A DNA stretch of 64,000 bases, taken from assembly GCF_003003175.1 (NCBI RefSeq), contig NZ_PVTY01000001.1:286901-350900 (forward strand). The letters are read 5' to 3'. Positions 27,585 to 37,561 of this stretch are shown here, in pieces (positions within the stretch are counted from its first letter, which is position 1; every line of letters begins with the position of its first letter). Source of the DNA: Nesterenkonia sandarakina. GTDB taxonomy: Bacteria; Actinomycetota; Actinomycetes; Actinomycetales; Micrococcaceae. The notes below the pieces were generated by a model, which was given only the letters and a program-made list of their open reading frames with translations, was not told the DNA's origin and ran no database searches. The position numbers were made by a program, and so were the translations under genes.

Positions 27585-28394
27585 TCAGTGGGCGTCAGCC
27601 TCGATGGAGCCCTGGATGTAGATGGCCGTCAGGAGCGCGAAGACGAAGGCCTGGAGGACCATCATCACCAGCTCCAGGAAGTAGAGCGGGATGGAGCCGA
27701 CCAGGATCAGCGCGCCGAGGCCGTAGCCGTCGAGGCCGCCCTGCTGGGCGACGAGGAACTCGACGCCGGAGCCGGCGAGCATCACGATGATGTGCCCGGC
27801 GAGCATCACGGCCATGAGTCGCAGCGAGTGCGTCAGCGGGCGGATGATGAAGTTGGAGAGGAATTCCAGGACCACCAGCAGCGGCAGCAGCCACTTCGGC
27901 ACACCCGAGGGCACCGTCATGAGCTTCATGAACTTGGGGCCGTGGGTCTTGAAGCCCAGCGTGATCCAGGTGATCCAGATGATCGCGGCCAGCGCGTAGG
28001 CGGGGCCGGCGTGGGAGAAGGTGGGGAGCTGAAGTCCCGGGATCGCGCCGAAGATGTTGTTGACCAGCACGAAGAAGAAGACCGCGAACAGCAGCGGGAT
28101 CCACTTGCGGAAGTGCTTCTCGCCCAGGATGTCGCGCCCCAGGGTGTGCCGGACGAAGCCGTAGCCGGCCTCGGCGGCGAACTGGGCCCGGGACGGGACG
28201 AGGGACTGCTTCCGGATCGCCCACATGAAGAACCATGAGATGACGATGACCGAGAGGATGACCATCAGCATGTTCTTGCCGAAGCCAGTCCCCCACTCCG
28301 CCATCCAGGGAAAGATCTCCGGAAGATGCGTCTCAGAAATCGTGGGCGGCTGGAATCCACCTTCATTGGTGGCCATGGGCGCAAGCGAATGCAA
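27585..28394 (-). CDS. atpB: ATP synthase Fo a subunit
   Basis: Proton-channel subunit (269 aa) with five to six membrane helices and the essential arginine in the LTHSLRLMAVMLAGHIIV helix (residue about 190). The start is TTG 28394: an AGAGGA lies about 6 nt upstream. An in-frame ATG at 28376 is the alternative. It opens the atp operon. No atpI-like gene lies upstream, where many actinobacteria have one. Confidence 0.93.
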   Translation of the reverse strand: MHSLAPMATNEGGFQPPTISETHLPEIFPWMAEWGTGFGKNMLMVILSVIVISWFFMWAIRKQSLVPSRAQFAAEAGYGFVRHTLGRDILGEKHFRKWIPLLFAVFFFVLVNNIFGAIPGLQLPTFSHAGPAYALAAIIWITWITLGFKTHGPKFMKLMTVPSGVPKWLLPLLVVLEFLSNFIIRPLTHSLRLMAVMLAGHIIVMLAGSGVEFLVAQQGGLDGYGLGALILVGSIPLYFLELVMMVLQAFVFALLTAIYIQGSIEADAH

Positions 28395-28485
28395 CGCTGG
28401 TCCTCTCTGCGGTGTCCGTCAGTGGGTTCAAACCCCGGGCATCGGAAGCCGGATCAACTCCGTCTCGCCTTGAATATGGGCCGCC

Positions 28486-28493
28486 AGTCTATA
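28486..28493 (-). promoter_or_regulatory. Candidate atp operon promoter -10
   Basis: TATAGACT on the minus strand lies 92 bp before the atpB start in the 266-bp gap to wecA. It contains both TATAGA and TAGACT and is flanked by an AGTCT/AGACT dyad. No convincing -35 was found. I see no gene in the rest of this gap. Confidence 0.35.
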
Positions 28494-28660
28494 AAGAGAC
28501 TCCCGAATGACGGTCCACGGGCAACTCCCCCGCGCAGTGTTGGAGAACACAGATCACGCGTGGGGAATCACCGAAAGCCTACCAGAACAACGACCTGCGA
28601 CTCTGCCGGGCCACACCGGAGGGACACTCTGGACCCATGTGCCGAGCGGTTCCGCCGGTG

Positions 28661-29809
28661 TCAGCGCTCGAGTCTGTGCCGCAGGGCGCGCTGGGCCGCG
28701 GCCCGGTTCACCCGCAGCGCCCGACGACGCAGCCAGGGTCCCAGCGTCAGCACCAGCGCGGCGCCCAGGGTCAGCACCATGCCCAGGGTCACCAGCCACC
28801 AGGGCAGGAAGTTGAACGAGACCGCTCCGAAGGCGAACAGCGCGGACCAGAGGTAGAGCAGCAGCACCGCCTGCGGGTGGGAGTAGCCGCCGTCGACCAG
28901 CTTGTGGTGCAGGTGACCGCGGTCCGGGCTGAACGGCGAGGCCCCGCGCGCGGTGCGCCGGGCCACGGCCAGCGCCAGGTCAAGCAGTGGGAGCAGGGTC
29001 ACGGCCAGCGGCAGCAGGATGGGCATGTACGCCGGGATGTTACGGAATCTGAAGCCCTCGGCGAGCTGGCCGACGTCGGCGGTCACCGCCAGCGCCCCGG
29101 CGGCCATGACCAGGCCCAGCAGCATGGCCCCGGTGTCGCCCATGATGATCTTCGAGGGGTAGAAGTTGTGCGGCAGGAAGCCCAGGCAGGAGCCGACCAG
29201 CACCGCCATCAGCAGCGTCACCAGATTCGAGGCGTCGAAGGCGTTGATCGAGAGGGTCAGCAGGTAGCTGTAGATGAAGAAGGCGGCGCCGCCGAGCGCC
29301 GCGACGCCGGCGGCGAGGCCGTCGAGCCCGTCGATGAAGTTGAAGGCGTTGATGGTCAGCACCACGACGAACACGGTGAGCATCGCCTGCACCAGCGGTC
29401 CGCCCACCCCGAGCCAGCCCACCGGCATCACCTCGAGCTGGATCCCGTGGAGCACCAGGATGGCCGCGGCGCCCACCTGGCCGCCGAGCTTGACCATCCA
29501 GGGGATGTCCCAGGCGTCGTCGGCCATGCCGACCAGCAGGATCACCACCATCGCGGCGAAGACCCCGCGCACCGGGGTGAGATCGGCGAAGATGCCACCC
29601 AGGTAGGGAATCGTGGAGGCCGCGGCCAGGCCCACGACCATGCCGAGGAACATCGCCACCCCGCCCCAGCGGGGCTTGATCTGGTGGTGCACATCGCGGT
29701 CCCGGATCGGGGTGTAGATGCGCAGCTTCAGCGCGATGGCACGCACCGTCGGAGTGAGCAGATAGGTCACCACCATCGAGACGGCGAGGACGGCCAGGAA
29801 ATAGATCAT
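28661..29809 (-). CDS. wecA: MraY-family UDP-HexNAc-1-phosphate transferase (WecA/TagO-like)
   Basis: Transfers a GlcNAc- or related sugar-1-phosphate from UDP to undecaprenyl phosphate, starting cell-wall polymer (teichoic acid, arabinogalactan or O-unit type) synthesis. About eleven membrane helices are visible. The cytoplasmic motifs are VGMADDAWDIPW (DD), NAFNFIDGLDGLAAG (catalytic Asp), MGDTGAMLLG and PDRGHLHHKLVDGG (the HHK loop of the GlcNAc-1-P branch). It overlaps tsaC by 4 bp. Confidence 0.92.
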   Translation of the reverse strand: MIYFLAVLAVSMVVTYLLTPTVRAIALKLRIYTPIRDRDVHHQIKPRWGGVAMFLGMVVGLAAASTIPYLGGIFADLTPVRGVFAAMVVILLVGMADDAWDIPWMVKLGGQVGAAAILVLHGIQLEVMPVGWLGVGGPLVQAMLTVFVVVLTINAFNFIDGLDGLAAGVAALGGAAFFIYSYLLTLSINAFDASNLVTLLMAVLVGSCLGFLPHNFYPSKIIMGDTGAMLLGLVMAAGALAVTADVGQLAEGFRFRNIPAYMPILLPLAVTLLPLLDLALAVARRTARGASPFSPDRGHLHHKLVDGGYSHPQAVLLLYLWSALFAFGAVSFNFLPWWLVTLGMVLTLGAALVLTLGPWLRRRALRVNRAAAQRALRHRLER

Positions 29810-30513
29810 GAGTGGGAGTCGGGGGCCTCTGTCTCGGGCTTCACGGACTTGGGTGCATCGGCCTCGGGCTCCACGCCGGCGACGACGGCCTGCAGCTCGG
29901 CCAGCGGCAGCGCGCCGGAGCGCACCACCCGGGGCGGCGTCACCGTGGCGTCGATGATGGTCGAGGCGGTGCTGGAGCTGCGGTCCCCGTCATCGAGGTA
30001 GACCGAGACGGACTCGGCGAGCATCTGCTGCGCCTCGGTGACGTTGGTCGCCGCCGGCATCCCGGTGCGGTTCGCCGAGGACACCGCCAGCGGACCGGTG
30101 GCGGTGAGCAGATCCAGCGCGAGCTCGTCGGCCGGCATGCGCAGCGCCACGGTGCCGTGGGTCTCACCCAGATCCCAGCGCAGCGAGGGCTGGGCCTCGA
30201 GGATCAGCGTCAACGGTCCCGGCCAGAAGGCTTGGGCCAGTGCCCGCGCGTCCGCAGAGACGTCGATGGCCAGGGCGTCCATGACCTCGGGGCGTCCGAT
30301 CAGCACCGGCGGGGGCATGGCCCGGCTGCGACCCTTGGCCGCGAGCAGCACCGCCACGGCCTGCGGGGAGAACGCGTCGGCGCCGATGCCGTAGACGGTG
30401 TCGGTGGGGAGCACCACGGCTTCCCCGCGGGAGAGCGCGTCCTGCGCCTGGGAGATGCCCTCGGCGCGGGAGGCGGGGTTCGTGCAGTCGACTATCTGGC
30501 TCACGCGCGCCAT
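29806..30513 (-). CDS. tsaC: L-threonylcarbamoyladenylate synthase
   Basis: YrdC/TsaC domain enzyme that makes threonylcarbamoyl-AMP from threonine, bicarbonate and ATP for t6A37 of tRNA. Motifs: GEAVVLPTDTVYGIGADAFS, AKGRSRAMPPPVLIG, FWPGPLTLILEA and VSSANRTGMPA. The short form without a full Sua5 domain, plus a 30-residue acidic tail. It overlaps prmC by 13 bp, the usual prfA-prmC-tsaC order. Confidence 0.93.
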   Translation of the reverse strand: MARVSQIVDCTNPASRAEGISQAQDALSRGEAVVLPTDTVYGIGADAFSPQAVAVLLAAKGRSRAMPPPVLIGRPEVMDALAIDVSADARALAQAFWPGPLTLILEAQPSLRWDLGETHGTVALRMPADELALDLLTATGPLAVSSANRTGMPAATNVTEAQQMLAESVSVYLDDGDRSSSTASTIIDATVTPPRVVRSGALPLAELQAVVAGVEPEADAPKSVKPETEAPDSHS

Positions 30514-31406
30514 TCTTCCACGCCCGCGACGGGTTCAGCGTCAGCGACGGCACTGGTGGCGCGGTCCCGACCGGTGAGGTCCTGGTGTGTGCTGACCTGC
30601 GACAGGGAGGTGTCGGCGCGGCAGTGCGCGGCCAGCGCCGCGGCCTGGACCTCGGCGTGCTCGAGGATGAACCAGCCGCCCGGCACCAGCAGCCGCTTCG
30701 CGGTCTCGATGACCGCATGGGGCATGGTGAGTCCGTCTGCTCCCCCGCCGTAGAGCGCAATCTCAGGATCATGCACCCGCACCTCTTCCTCACGCGGAAC
30801 CATGCCGGCGGGGATATAGGGCGGGTTGGAGACGACGACGTCGAAGCTGGACTCCCAGCCCTCGGGCACCTCGCGCAGGTCCTGCTGGTGCAGGGTGACC
30901 CCGAGCGGGGCGAGGTTGAGCTCGGCCCAGGCCACGGCCTGGGCGGAGAGCTCCACCGCGTGGACCTCGGCGCGCGGATGCTCTGCGGCGATGGCCGCGG
31001 CCAGGGCGCCGGAGCCGGTCCCGAGATCCACCACGCGGGGTCGCCAGGAGGCCGGACGCTGCGCGGCCATCGACGCGAGCTGGTCCAGCGCCACCTGGAC
31101 GACCTGCTCGGTCTCTGGGCGTGGGATGAAGACCCCGGGGCCTACGCGCAGCTCGAGGTGCCGGAAGGGCGCCAGGCCGGTGAGGTGCTGCAGCGGAATC
31201 CGGTCCGCGCGTTCGGCCACCAGGTCGGTGAAGCGTTCCGCGTCGGCGTCGGTGACGGCGCTGCCGCTCAGGGCCATGGCGGCGAGGCGTCCGCGCGAGA
31301 CGCCTAGCACGTGCGCGGCGAGGATCTCGGCGTCGACCCGGGGGCTGGGGACGCCGGCGGCGCGCAGCCGGGCCGCGGCGTCCTGGATCAGCTGATCGGC
31401 TGGCAT
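30501..31406 (-). CDS. prmC: Release factor glutamine N5-methyltransferase
   Basis: Methylates the Gln of the GGQ motif in RF1 and RF2. An N-terminal helical domain (residues 1-80) precedes the SAM-binding Rossmann fold with VVDLGTGSGALAAAIA and the catalytic VVSNPPYIPAGM (NPPY). FIPRPETEQVV is also conserved. It lies 5 bp after its substrate gene prfA. The C-terminus after VQAAALAAH is loosely conserved. Confidence 0.95.
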   Translation of the reverse strand: MPADQLIQDAAARLRAAGVPSPRVDAEILAAHVLGVSRGRLAAMALSGSAVTDADAERFTDLVAERADRIPLQHLTGLAPFRHLELRVGPGVFIPRPETEQVVQVALDQLASMAAQRPASWRPRVVDLGTGSGALAAAIAAEHPRAEVHAVELSAQAVAWAELNLAPLGVTLHQQDLREVPEGWESSFDVVVSNPPYIPAGMVPREEEVRVHDPEIALYGGGADGLTMPHAVIETAKRLLVPGGWFILEHAEVQAAALAAHCRADTSLSQVSTHQDLTGRDRATSAVADAEPVAGVEEWRA

Positions 31407-31411
31407 CTGGC

Positions 31412-32518
31412 TCAGCCCTGGGTGTCGTTCAGCGCCGCGAGCCGCTCCTGCTCGTCGAGCTCGACGCAGGACTGGATCACGGCTTCCAGGTCACCGTTGA
31501 TCACGGTGTCGAGGTTGTAGGCCTTGTACCCGCTGCGGTGATCGACGATCCGGTTCTCCGGGTAGTTGTACGTGCGGATGCGTTCGGAGCGGTCCATGGT
31601 GCGGACCTGGGACTTGCGCACCTGGGCGTTGTCGGCGTCGATCTGTTCCTGCTGGTGGGCCAGGATCCGGGAGCGCAGCACGCGCATCGCGGCTTCCTTG
31701 TTCTGCAGCTGTGACTTCTCGTTCTGCATGGCCACCACGATTCCTGTGGGCAGGTGGGTGATCCGCACCGCGGAGTCGGTGGTGTTCACGCTCTGCCCCC
31801 CGGGCCCGGAGGAGCGGTAGACGTCGATCTTGAGATCGTTCTGGCTCAGCTCGAGCTCCTCGGGCTCGTCGACCTCGGGCAGCACCAGCACGCCGGCGGC
31901 CGAGGTGTGGATGCGGCCTTGGGACTCGGTCTCGGGCACCCGCTGGACGCGGTGCACCCCGCCTTCGAACTTCAGGTAGGCGTAGACGCCCTGGGCCGCG
32001 TCGTTGGTGGAGGACTTGATCGCCATCTGGACGTCCTTGTAGCCGCCGAGGTCCGAGGGGGTCGAGGAGATGACCTCGGTCTTCCAGCCCTTGGACTCTG
32101 CGTAGCGGGTGTACATGCGCAGCAGGTCTCCGGCGAAGAGCGCCGCCTCATCACCGCCGGCGCCGCCCTTGACCTCGATGATGACGTTGCGGACGTCGTT
32201 CTCGTCGCGCGGGATCAGCATCCGCAGCAGCTTCGCGGCGGCCTCCTCGCGCTGCGCGGTGAGCGCGGGAATCTCGGCGGCGAACTCGGAGTCCTCCTGC
32301 GCGAGCTCCTCGGTGGTGGCGAGGTCCTCGCTGAGCTGCTTCCAGGTCTTGTGCGCCTCGGCCACCCCGTTGAGCTGGGCGTAGCGGCGTCCGAGCCGGC
32401 GCGCCAGGGACTGGTCGGCGTGGACCGCGGGGTCGGCGAGCTGTTCCTGCAGTTCGGCGTGCTCCGCGAGCAGCGTCGACACCGAGTCGAACATCCGGGC
32501 GTTGATCTCTTCGCTCAT
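31412..32518 (-). CDS. prfA: Peptide chain release factor 1
   Basis: Reads UAA and UAG and triggers peptide release. The GGQ loop is [20 protein letters not shown], followed by THLPTGIVV. Length 368 aa counting from ATG 32518; the family more often begins at MFDSVSTLL (eight residues later), and neither start has a strong ribosome binding site. Confidence 0.96.
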   Translation of the reverse strand: MSEEINARMFDSVSTLLAEHAELQEQLADPAVHADQSLARRLGRRYAQLNGVAEAHKTWKQLSEDLATTEELAQEDSEFAAEIPALTAQREEAAAKLLRMLIPRDENDVRNVIIEVKGGAGGDEAALFAGDLLRMYTRYAESKGWKTEVISSTPSDLGGYKDVQMAIKSSTNDAAQGVYAYLKFEGGVHRVQRVPETESQGRIHTSAAGVLVLPEVDEPEELELSQNDLKIDVYRSSGPGGQSVNTTDSAVRITHLPTGIVVAMQNEKSQLQNKEAAMRVLRSRILAHQQEQIDADNAQVRKSQVRTMDRSERIRTYNYPENRIVDHRSGYKAYNLDTVINGDLEAVIQSCVELDEQERLAALNDTQG

Positions 32519-32587
32519 GACTGGATTCTCTCTTGTTTCCGTGGCTGACGCGGGAACGCAGCACCCGCAGACCGGGCTGGTACAGGC

Positions 32588-32622
32588 GAAGCCCGGGGTG
32601 AGCGGTGCTCTCCCCGGGCTTC
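32588..32622 (-). terminator. Terminator hairpin downstream of rho
   Basis: GAAGCCCGGGG (32588-32598) pairs with CCCCGGGCTTC (32612-32622), and inside GAGC pairs with GCTC after a single mismatch, leaving a 3-nt loop. It begins 15 nt after the rho stop. So rho appears to end at its own factor-independent site, separating it from prfA. Confidence 0.75.
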
Positions 32623-32636
32623 AGCTGGTGAGGTGG

Positions 32637-34928
32637 CTAGTTGCCTTTGTCTCCGAGCGCGGTCTTCGACGCCAGCATCAGGAATTCGACGTTGGACTGG
32701 GTCGCCTTGAGCTTGTTGATCAGCAGCTCCAGGCCCTGCTCCTGCTCGAGTCCGGAGAGCACGCGGCGCAGCTTCCACATGATCTTGACCTCGTCCGCCG
32801 AGAGGAGGTTCTCCTCGCGACGGGTGGAGGACTCGTTCACGTTCACGGCCGGGAAGATGCGCTTGTCCGCGAGGCGGCGGGACAGACGCAGCTCCATGTT
32901 GCCGGTGCCCTTGAACTCCTCGAAGATGACCTCGTCCATCTTGGACCCGGTCTCCACCAGCGCGGTGGCGAGGATGGTCAGCGAGCCGCCGTTCTCGATG
33001 TTGCGCGCCGCACCGAAGAACCGCTTCGGCGGGTAGAGCGCATTGGCGTCCACGCCGCCGGAGAGGATCCGGCCGGAGGCAGGCGCCGCGGTGTTGTAGG
33101 CACGTCCCAGTCGGGTCATGGAGTCCAGCAGCACGACGACGTCCTTGCCCAGCTCCACCAGACGCTTCGCGCGCTCGATGGCCAGCTCGGCAACGGTGGT
33201 GTGGTCGTCTGCCGGGCGGTCGAAGGTCGACGCGATGACTTCGCCGTCGACCGTGCGCTGCATGTCGGTGACTTCCTCGGGCCGCTCGTCGACCAGGACC
33301 ATCATGAGGTGGACCTCAGGATTGTTGGCCTTGATGGACTTCGCCAGGGCCTGCAGGATGATGGTCTTGCCTGCCTTGGGCGGGGAGACGATCAGGCCGC
33401 GCTGGCCCTTGCCGATCGGCGCGATCAGGTCGATCACCCGGGGTGCGATGTCCTTCGGGTCACCCTCGAGGCGGAGCCGGTCCTGCGGGTACAGCGGGAC
33501 CAGCTTGCTGAACTCCACGCGCTCGGCGTTGGCCTCGGGCGGGCGGCCGTTGACGGCGTCGAGCTTCACCAGCGCGTTGAACTTCGCACGCTTCTGCGGG
33601 TTCTCGCCCTCGCGGGGAGCGCGGATGTGGCCGTGGACGGCGTCGCCCTTGCGCAGGTTGTGCCGCTTGACCTGGGCGAGGGAGACGTAGACGTCGTTGG
33701 GTCCGGAGAGGTAGCCCGAGGTGCGCACGAAGGCGTAGTTGTCGAGCACGTCCAGGATGCCTGCCACCGGCACCAGGACGTCGTCCTCGGTGACCTCGGT
33801 GTCGTCGACCTCAGGATCGCGGCCGCGGCGGCGGTTGTTGCGGTCGCCCCGGTCGTTGCGGTCATTGCGGTCGTTGCGATCGCCCCGATCGTTGCGGTCA
33901 TTGCGATCGTTGCGGTTGCGGCTGCGCCGGTTGCGGCGCTCCTCGTCACGACCACCCTCGTTGCGGGTGCCGTCGTTGCGCTCGTTGCGGCTGCCGTCGT
34001 TGCGGGCGCCGTCCCGGCCGCCCTCACTGCGGTCGTTGCGGCCGCCCTCACTGCGGTCGTTGCGGCTGCCGTCATTGCGATCGTTGCGGCTGCCGTCGTT
34101 GCGCTCGGTACGGTTGTTGTCGCGGTTTCCGCGGCCACCGTCACGGCCGTTGTTGTCGCGACCATTGTTGTCACGGCCGTTGTCGCCGCGGCTGCGCCGG
34201 TTGCGGCCTTCGCCGTCATTGCGCTGGCCGTTGTCCTGAGCCTGGTCCTGAGACTGCTCGTCGGAGCCGGACTGCGAGTTCGACTGCTGCGCGTCGGACT
34301 GCTGGGTGTTCGACTGCTGAGCCTCGGCCTGAGCGGCGTTCTGCTGCGTGGCGGCGTTCTCATCGCGGTTGCGGCTGCGACGGTTGCGGTTGCGTCCGCG
34401 GGGCTGCGAATCGCCGCCGTCGTCGTTGCCGTTGCTGCTGTCGTTGGCCTGCTGATCGTTGCGGCCGTTGTCGCGAGTGTCCTCGCGGCTGTTCTCGCCA
34501 CGCGCGCCCTCGCTGCTCGGGGCGTTCTCGGCAGTCTCGGCGCTGGCGCCGTTCTGCTCTGCGGCTGCCTCGGTCGCCTTGGGCTCGGCCTTGGACCGGC
34601 GGCGGTTCGGGCGCTTGGCGGCGGGCTCCTGAGCGCCGGCTGCCTGGTTGTCATTGCCGCTCTTGGCGGTGTCGTTCTCGCGGCCGGCACCGGAGGACTG
34701 GTCCTGCGGCTTGTCGGCGACGGCGCCGCCGCGCTGGTGCGAGGAGATGGCCTCCACCAGGGCGGATTTACGCATCCGGGAGCTTCCGGTGATGCCCAGC
34801 TGGGAGGCAAGCGCCTGCAGCTGGGCGAGCTTCAGACCGGCAAGCCCGGAGCTCTTGGCCTCGGGTGCAGCGGACTCGGCCTTCTCGGCGCTCTGAGTCG
34901 CAGTGGTCTCAGCGGTGGTTTCTGTCAC
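32637..34928 (-). CDS. rho: Transcription termination factor Rho with large disordered insertion
   Basis: A 763-aa hexameric RNA helicase. The order is: N-terminal helix bundle (about 30-70: [18 protein letters not shown]), a disordered insertion of about 320 residues, the RNA-binding cold-shock domain ([20 protein letters not shown]), and the ATPase core with Walker [14 protein letters not shown] near 515, DERPEEV and the Q/R-loop segments. The insertion has N-, D-, R- and G-rich repeats and raises length from about 420 to 763. Such insertions are known in Micrococcus and mycobacterial Rho and bind RNA. The GTG start follows GGAAGGA. Confidence 0.97.
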   Translation of the reverse strand: MTETTAETTATQSAEKAESAAPEAKSSGLAGLKLAQLQALASQLGITGSSRMRKSALVEAISSHQRGGAVADKPQDQSSGAGRENDTAKSGNDNQAAGAQEPAAKRPNRRRSKAEPKATEAAAEQNGASAETAENAPSSEGARGENSREDTRDNGRNDQQANDSSNGNDDGGDSQPRGRNRNRRSRNRDENAATQQNAAQAEAQQSNTQQSDAQQSNSQSGSDEQSQDQAQDNGQRNDGEGRNRRSRGDNGRDNNGRDNNGRDGGRGNRDNNRTERNDGSRNDRNDGSRNDRSEGGRNDRSEGGRDGARNDGSRNERNDGTRNEGGRDEERRNRRSRNRNDRNDRNDRGDRNDRNDRNDRGDRNNRRRGRDPEVDDTEVTEDDVLVPVAGILDVLDNYAFVRTSGYLSGPNDVYVSLAQVKRHNLRKGDAVHGHIRAPREGENPQKRAKFNALVKLDAVNGRPPEANAERVEFSKLVPLYPQDRLRLEGDPKDIAPRVIDLIAPIGKGQRGLIVSPPKAGKTIILQALAKSIKANNPEVHLMMVLVDERPEEVTDMQRTVDGEVIASTFDRPADDHTTVAELAIERAKRLVELGKDVVVLLDSMTRLGRAYNTAAPASGRILSGGVDANALYPPKRFFGAARNIENGGSLTILATALVETGSKMDEVIFEEFKGTGNMELRLSRRLADKRIFPAVNVNESSTRREENLLSADEVKIMWKLRRVLSGLEQEQGLELLINKLKATQSNVEFLMLASKTALGDKGN
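33825..34215 (-). repeat. Degenerate RND/RNDG repeat tract inside rho
   Basis: Short in-frame units such as [11 protein letters not shown] and RSEGG recur many times, encoded by near-repeats of cgttgcgg/cgttgcgat on the plus strand. The tract is prone to slippage, so length variation between strains is expected. It produces a very long open frame on the opposite strand with no coding value. Confidence 0.7.
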
Positions 34929-35238
34929 GAAGGTTCCTTCCCCCTCGTCAGGCAGGCCCGGCGGATGCGCCGTCCTGCGATGTCTTCAACGGAGCGTCAG
35001 AAGTCCGTTGGCTGATGTCAGTTTCTTTCGCGCATACAGCGTTGGAGAGTCTCCATGCACGGTCCGTCTCCCCGGCGGGGAGTGGGATCATCGCGGGACT
35101 CTGCTGAATCACTCGATCGAGGAGTCTGCAGCGTCCAGCGCGTTCAGGAAAGAAGCGCAACTCGCGCGAAAGAACATTACGGTGATCTCTTCAGGGCCAG
35201 CTCAGTGGCCTTGGGGAGGGAGCGTGCGGGGCACGCCA
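34929..35238 (-). other. Intergenic region thrB-rho: structured rho leader
   Basis: This 310-bp stretch carries no credible gene. It holds two hairpins: GGCCA-N6-TGGCC at 35195-35210, close behind thrB, and CTCCCC-GGC-GGGGAG at 35068-35082. The rho ribosome binding site (GGAAGGA) lies at its lower end. The first hairpin may end the thr operon and the second may be part of a rho leader. I could not identify a clear promoter. Confidence 0.4.
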
Positions 35239-36360
35239 TCAACGCTGATGTGCCTCCACTGTAACACCAGTGCCTGCGATCGGCAGGATTGCGGGCGTGA
35301 ACACGTGGCCCCGCGCATCGGGTCCGCCGAGTGCCGAGATGTGCTGCGCCGCGGCGCTGGCCTGGGCGTCGGAGTCGGTGAGCACGAGCACCGAGGGGCC
35401 TGCACCGGAGATCACGGCGGCGAACCCGGCCGCACGCAGTCCATCCACCAGGGCCATCGACCCGGGGAATGCGGGTCGGCGCTGCTCCTGGTGCAGCGCG
35501 TCCTCGGTGGCTTCGAGCAGCAGCTCGGGCGCACTGGTCAGTGCATGGACCAGCAGCGCGGCGCGGGCGGAGTTCCGTGCGGCGACGGCGTGGTCCACCT
35601 GGGCCGGCAGCAGGTCTCGAGCCACCTGGGTGGACTGCTCGAAGTTCGGCACCGCCACCACCGTGCGCAGCTGCGGGTGCGGGATCAGCGGTGCGGTCCT
35701 GAACGCACCGGCCAGCGACTCCTGGGCGGATCCGTTCGTGGCCTCGGCCGCCGATGCTGCGGGGCCGGTCTCCTGCCAGGAGATCGCCACTCCCCCGCGC
35801 AGCGCGGGCACGTAGTTGTCCGGGTGGCCCTCGATCCGGGACCCGATCTGCAGCTGCTCGTCGGGGCTGAGCCCCTCGGGCAGCAGCGCGTGGGCGGTCA
35901 TCACCGCGGAGGCCACGGCGGCGGCGGAGGACCCGAGTCCGCGGCTGTGCGGAATGTTGTTCACCGCGCGCACCTCCAGGTCCGGGAGGCTGAAGCCCTT
36001 CGCGTTGAGGATCTTCTCGACCAGGGTGACCACCAGGTGGGAAGCATCGCGGGGCAGCGTGGCCGACCCTTCGCCCTGAACCGTGATCTCGACCTGCGCG
36101 GTGGCCGCTCGCCGGGGAGCGGCGTGGACGGTGATCTCATCGAAGAGGCTCAGCGCCAGGCCCATGGTGTCGTAGCCGGGACCCAGATTCGCCGAGGTGG
36201 CCGGGACTCGGAGGTGGAAGGCCACCGGAGCCGAGAGGGGTTCGCGCAGCGCGAGATCGGCGCGTCCCGCGGCGGTCGGCGGCGTCGCGGCCGAAGGGGC
36301 CAGCGCCTGGTCCGGGGCGAGTCCCTGGCCGAGCTTGTGCATGCTGGGCTGACCGCTCAT
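35239..36360 (-). CDS. thrB: Homoserine kinase
   Basis: GHMP-family kinase that phosphorylates homoserine for threonine synthesis. After a 45-residue variable N-terminus come FHLRVPATSANLGPGYDTMG and the ATP-binding PHSRGLGSSAAAVASAV. The C-terminal GFAAVISGAGPSVLVL is the third GHMP motif. Start ATG 36360 is 5 bp after the thrC stop; the longer open frame is thrC read out of phase. Confidence 0.94.
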   Translation of the reverse strand: MSGQPSMHKLGQGLAPDQALAPSAATPPTAAGRADLALREPLSAPVAFHLRVPATSANLGPGYDTMGLALSLFDEITVHAAPRRAATAQVEITVQGEGSATLPRDASHLVVTLVEKILNAKGFSLPDLEVRAVNNIPHSRGLGSSAAAVASAVMTAHALLPEGLSPDEQLQIGSRIEGHPDNYVPALRGGVAISWQETGPAASAAEATNGSAQESLAGAFRTAPLIPHPQLRTVVAVPNFEQSTQVARDLLPAQVDHAVAARNSARAALLVHALTSAPELLLEATEDALHQEQRRPAFPGSMALVDGLRAAGFAAVISGAGPSVLVLTDSDAQASAAAQHISALGGPDARGHVFTPAILPIAGTGVTVEAHQR

Positions 36361-36365
36361 CAGGA

Positions 36366-37475
36366 TCAGAGCCCCAGCTGCCGGGCCACGGTCTCGACGT
36401 CCTGCGGGACCATGGTCGGGGTGACGTCGGAGCCGTCGGCGTTCTTCAGCGCCCAGTCGGGGTCCTTCAGGCCGTGCCCGGTCACCGTGATGACGATGGT
36501 CTTGTCCGCCGGGACCTCGCCGGCGGAGTGCTTCTTGATCAGTCCGGCGACGCCGGCGGCCGAGGCGGGCTCCACGAACACACCCTCTCGGGAGGAGAGC
36601 CAGCGGTGCGCGTCGAGGATCTCCTCGTCGGTCACGGCCTCGATGACGCCTGCCGACTCGTCCCGGGCGGCTTCGGCCTTCTCCCAGGAGGCGGGGTTGC
36701 CGATCCGGATGGCCGTCGCGACGGTCTCGGGCTCGGTCACCGGGTGGCCCATGACGATGGGGGCTGCGCCGGCGGCCTGGAACCCCCACATGATCGGGGT
36801 GTGGCTGGCCATCGCGGGGAGCTCCTCGCCGCTGGCGCCCGCGTAGGGGTTGGTCCAGGGCTGGGAGTACTCCTTGTAGCCCTTCCAGTACGCGGTGATG
36901 TTGCCGGCGTTGCCGACCGGGAGCAGGTGATAGTCCGGGGCGTCGCCGAGGGCGTCCACAACCTCGAAGGCCCCGGTCTTCTGCCCCTCGATGCGGGCCG
37001 GGTTCACGGAGTTGACCAGGAACACCGGGTAGTTCTCGGAGAGCTTCCGGGCGATGTCGAGGCAGCCGTCGAAGTTTCCGTCGACCTGGATCAGCTCTGC
37101 TCCGTGGGCGACCGCCTGGGAGAGCTTGCCCATCGCGATCTTGCCGGCCGGGACCAGGACCGCGCAGGTCAGTCCGGCTTGGGTGGCGTAGGCGGCGGCC
37201 GAGGCGGAGGTGTTGCCGGTGGAGGCGCAGACCACAGCCTTGGCGCCCTCCGCCACTGCGGCGGTGATCGCCATGGTCATGCCGCGGTCCTTGAAGGACC
37301 CGGTGGGGTTCATCCCTTCCACCTTGAGGTAGACCGTGCCGGAGACCAGCTGGGAGAGCGCCGGGGCGTAGACCAGCGGGGTGCCGCCCTCTCCCAGGGT
37401 GATGACCTCGGTGGTCTCCTCCACGGGGAGTCGGTCTGCATATTCACGGATGACTCCGCGCCATTGGTGCGCCAC
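36366..37475 (-). CDS. thrC: Threonine synthase
   Basis: PLP enzyme converting O-phosphohomoserine to threonine. The PLP lysine lies in [12 protein letters not shown], the phosphate loop is [15 protein letters not shown], and [17 protein letters not shown] follows. I prefer GTG 37475, giving the family N-terminus [18 protein letters not shown] (369 aa), because AAGGAG lies 9 nt upstream. ATG 37493 is six codons earlier and lacks such a site. Confidence 0.94.
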   Translation of the reverse strand: MAHQWRGVIREYADRLPVEETTEVITLGEGGTPLVYAPALSQLVSGTVYLKVEGMNPTGSFKDRGMTMAITAAVAEGAKAVVCASTGNTSASAAAYATQAGLTCAVLVPAGKIAMGKLSQAVAHGAELIQVDGNFDGCLDIARKLSENYPVFLVNSVNPARIEGQKTGAFEVVDALGDAPDYHLLPVGNAGNITAYWKGYKEYSQPWTNPYAGASGEELPAMASHTPIMWGFQAAGAAPIVMGHPVTEPETVATAIRIGNPASWEKAEAARDESAGVIEAVTDEEILDAHRWLSSREGVFVEPASAAGVAGLIKKHSAGEVPADKTIVITVTGHGLKDPDWALKNADGSDVTPTMVPQDVETVARQLGL

Positions 37476-37561
37476 GGGTGGGTGCTCCTTCATCGTCGTG
37501 CTGGTGGGATCTGCTCTGGTGGGGCTGGGCCCGGGACTGCTGTTCGGGCTGCTGCCCGAGG

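Noticed and set aside
32502..35015. An 837-codon open frame on the plus strand opposite rho
   Set aside because: It is the mirror of the repetitive rho coding sequence; its long Val/Ala runs are reverse-complement products of Asn/Asp/Arg codons, with no start context or domain.
35195..35210. GGCCA/TGGCC hairpin as a definite thr operon terminator
   Set aside because: Only 5 bp of stem and no U-tract; recorded only within the intergenic description.
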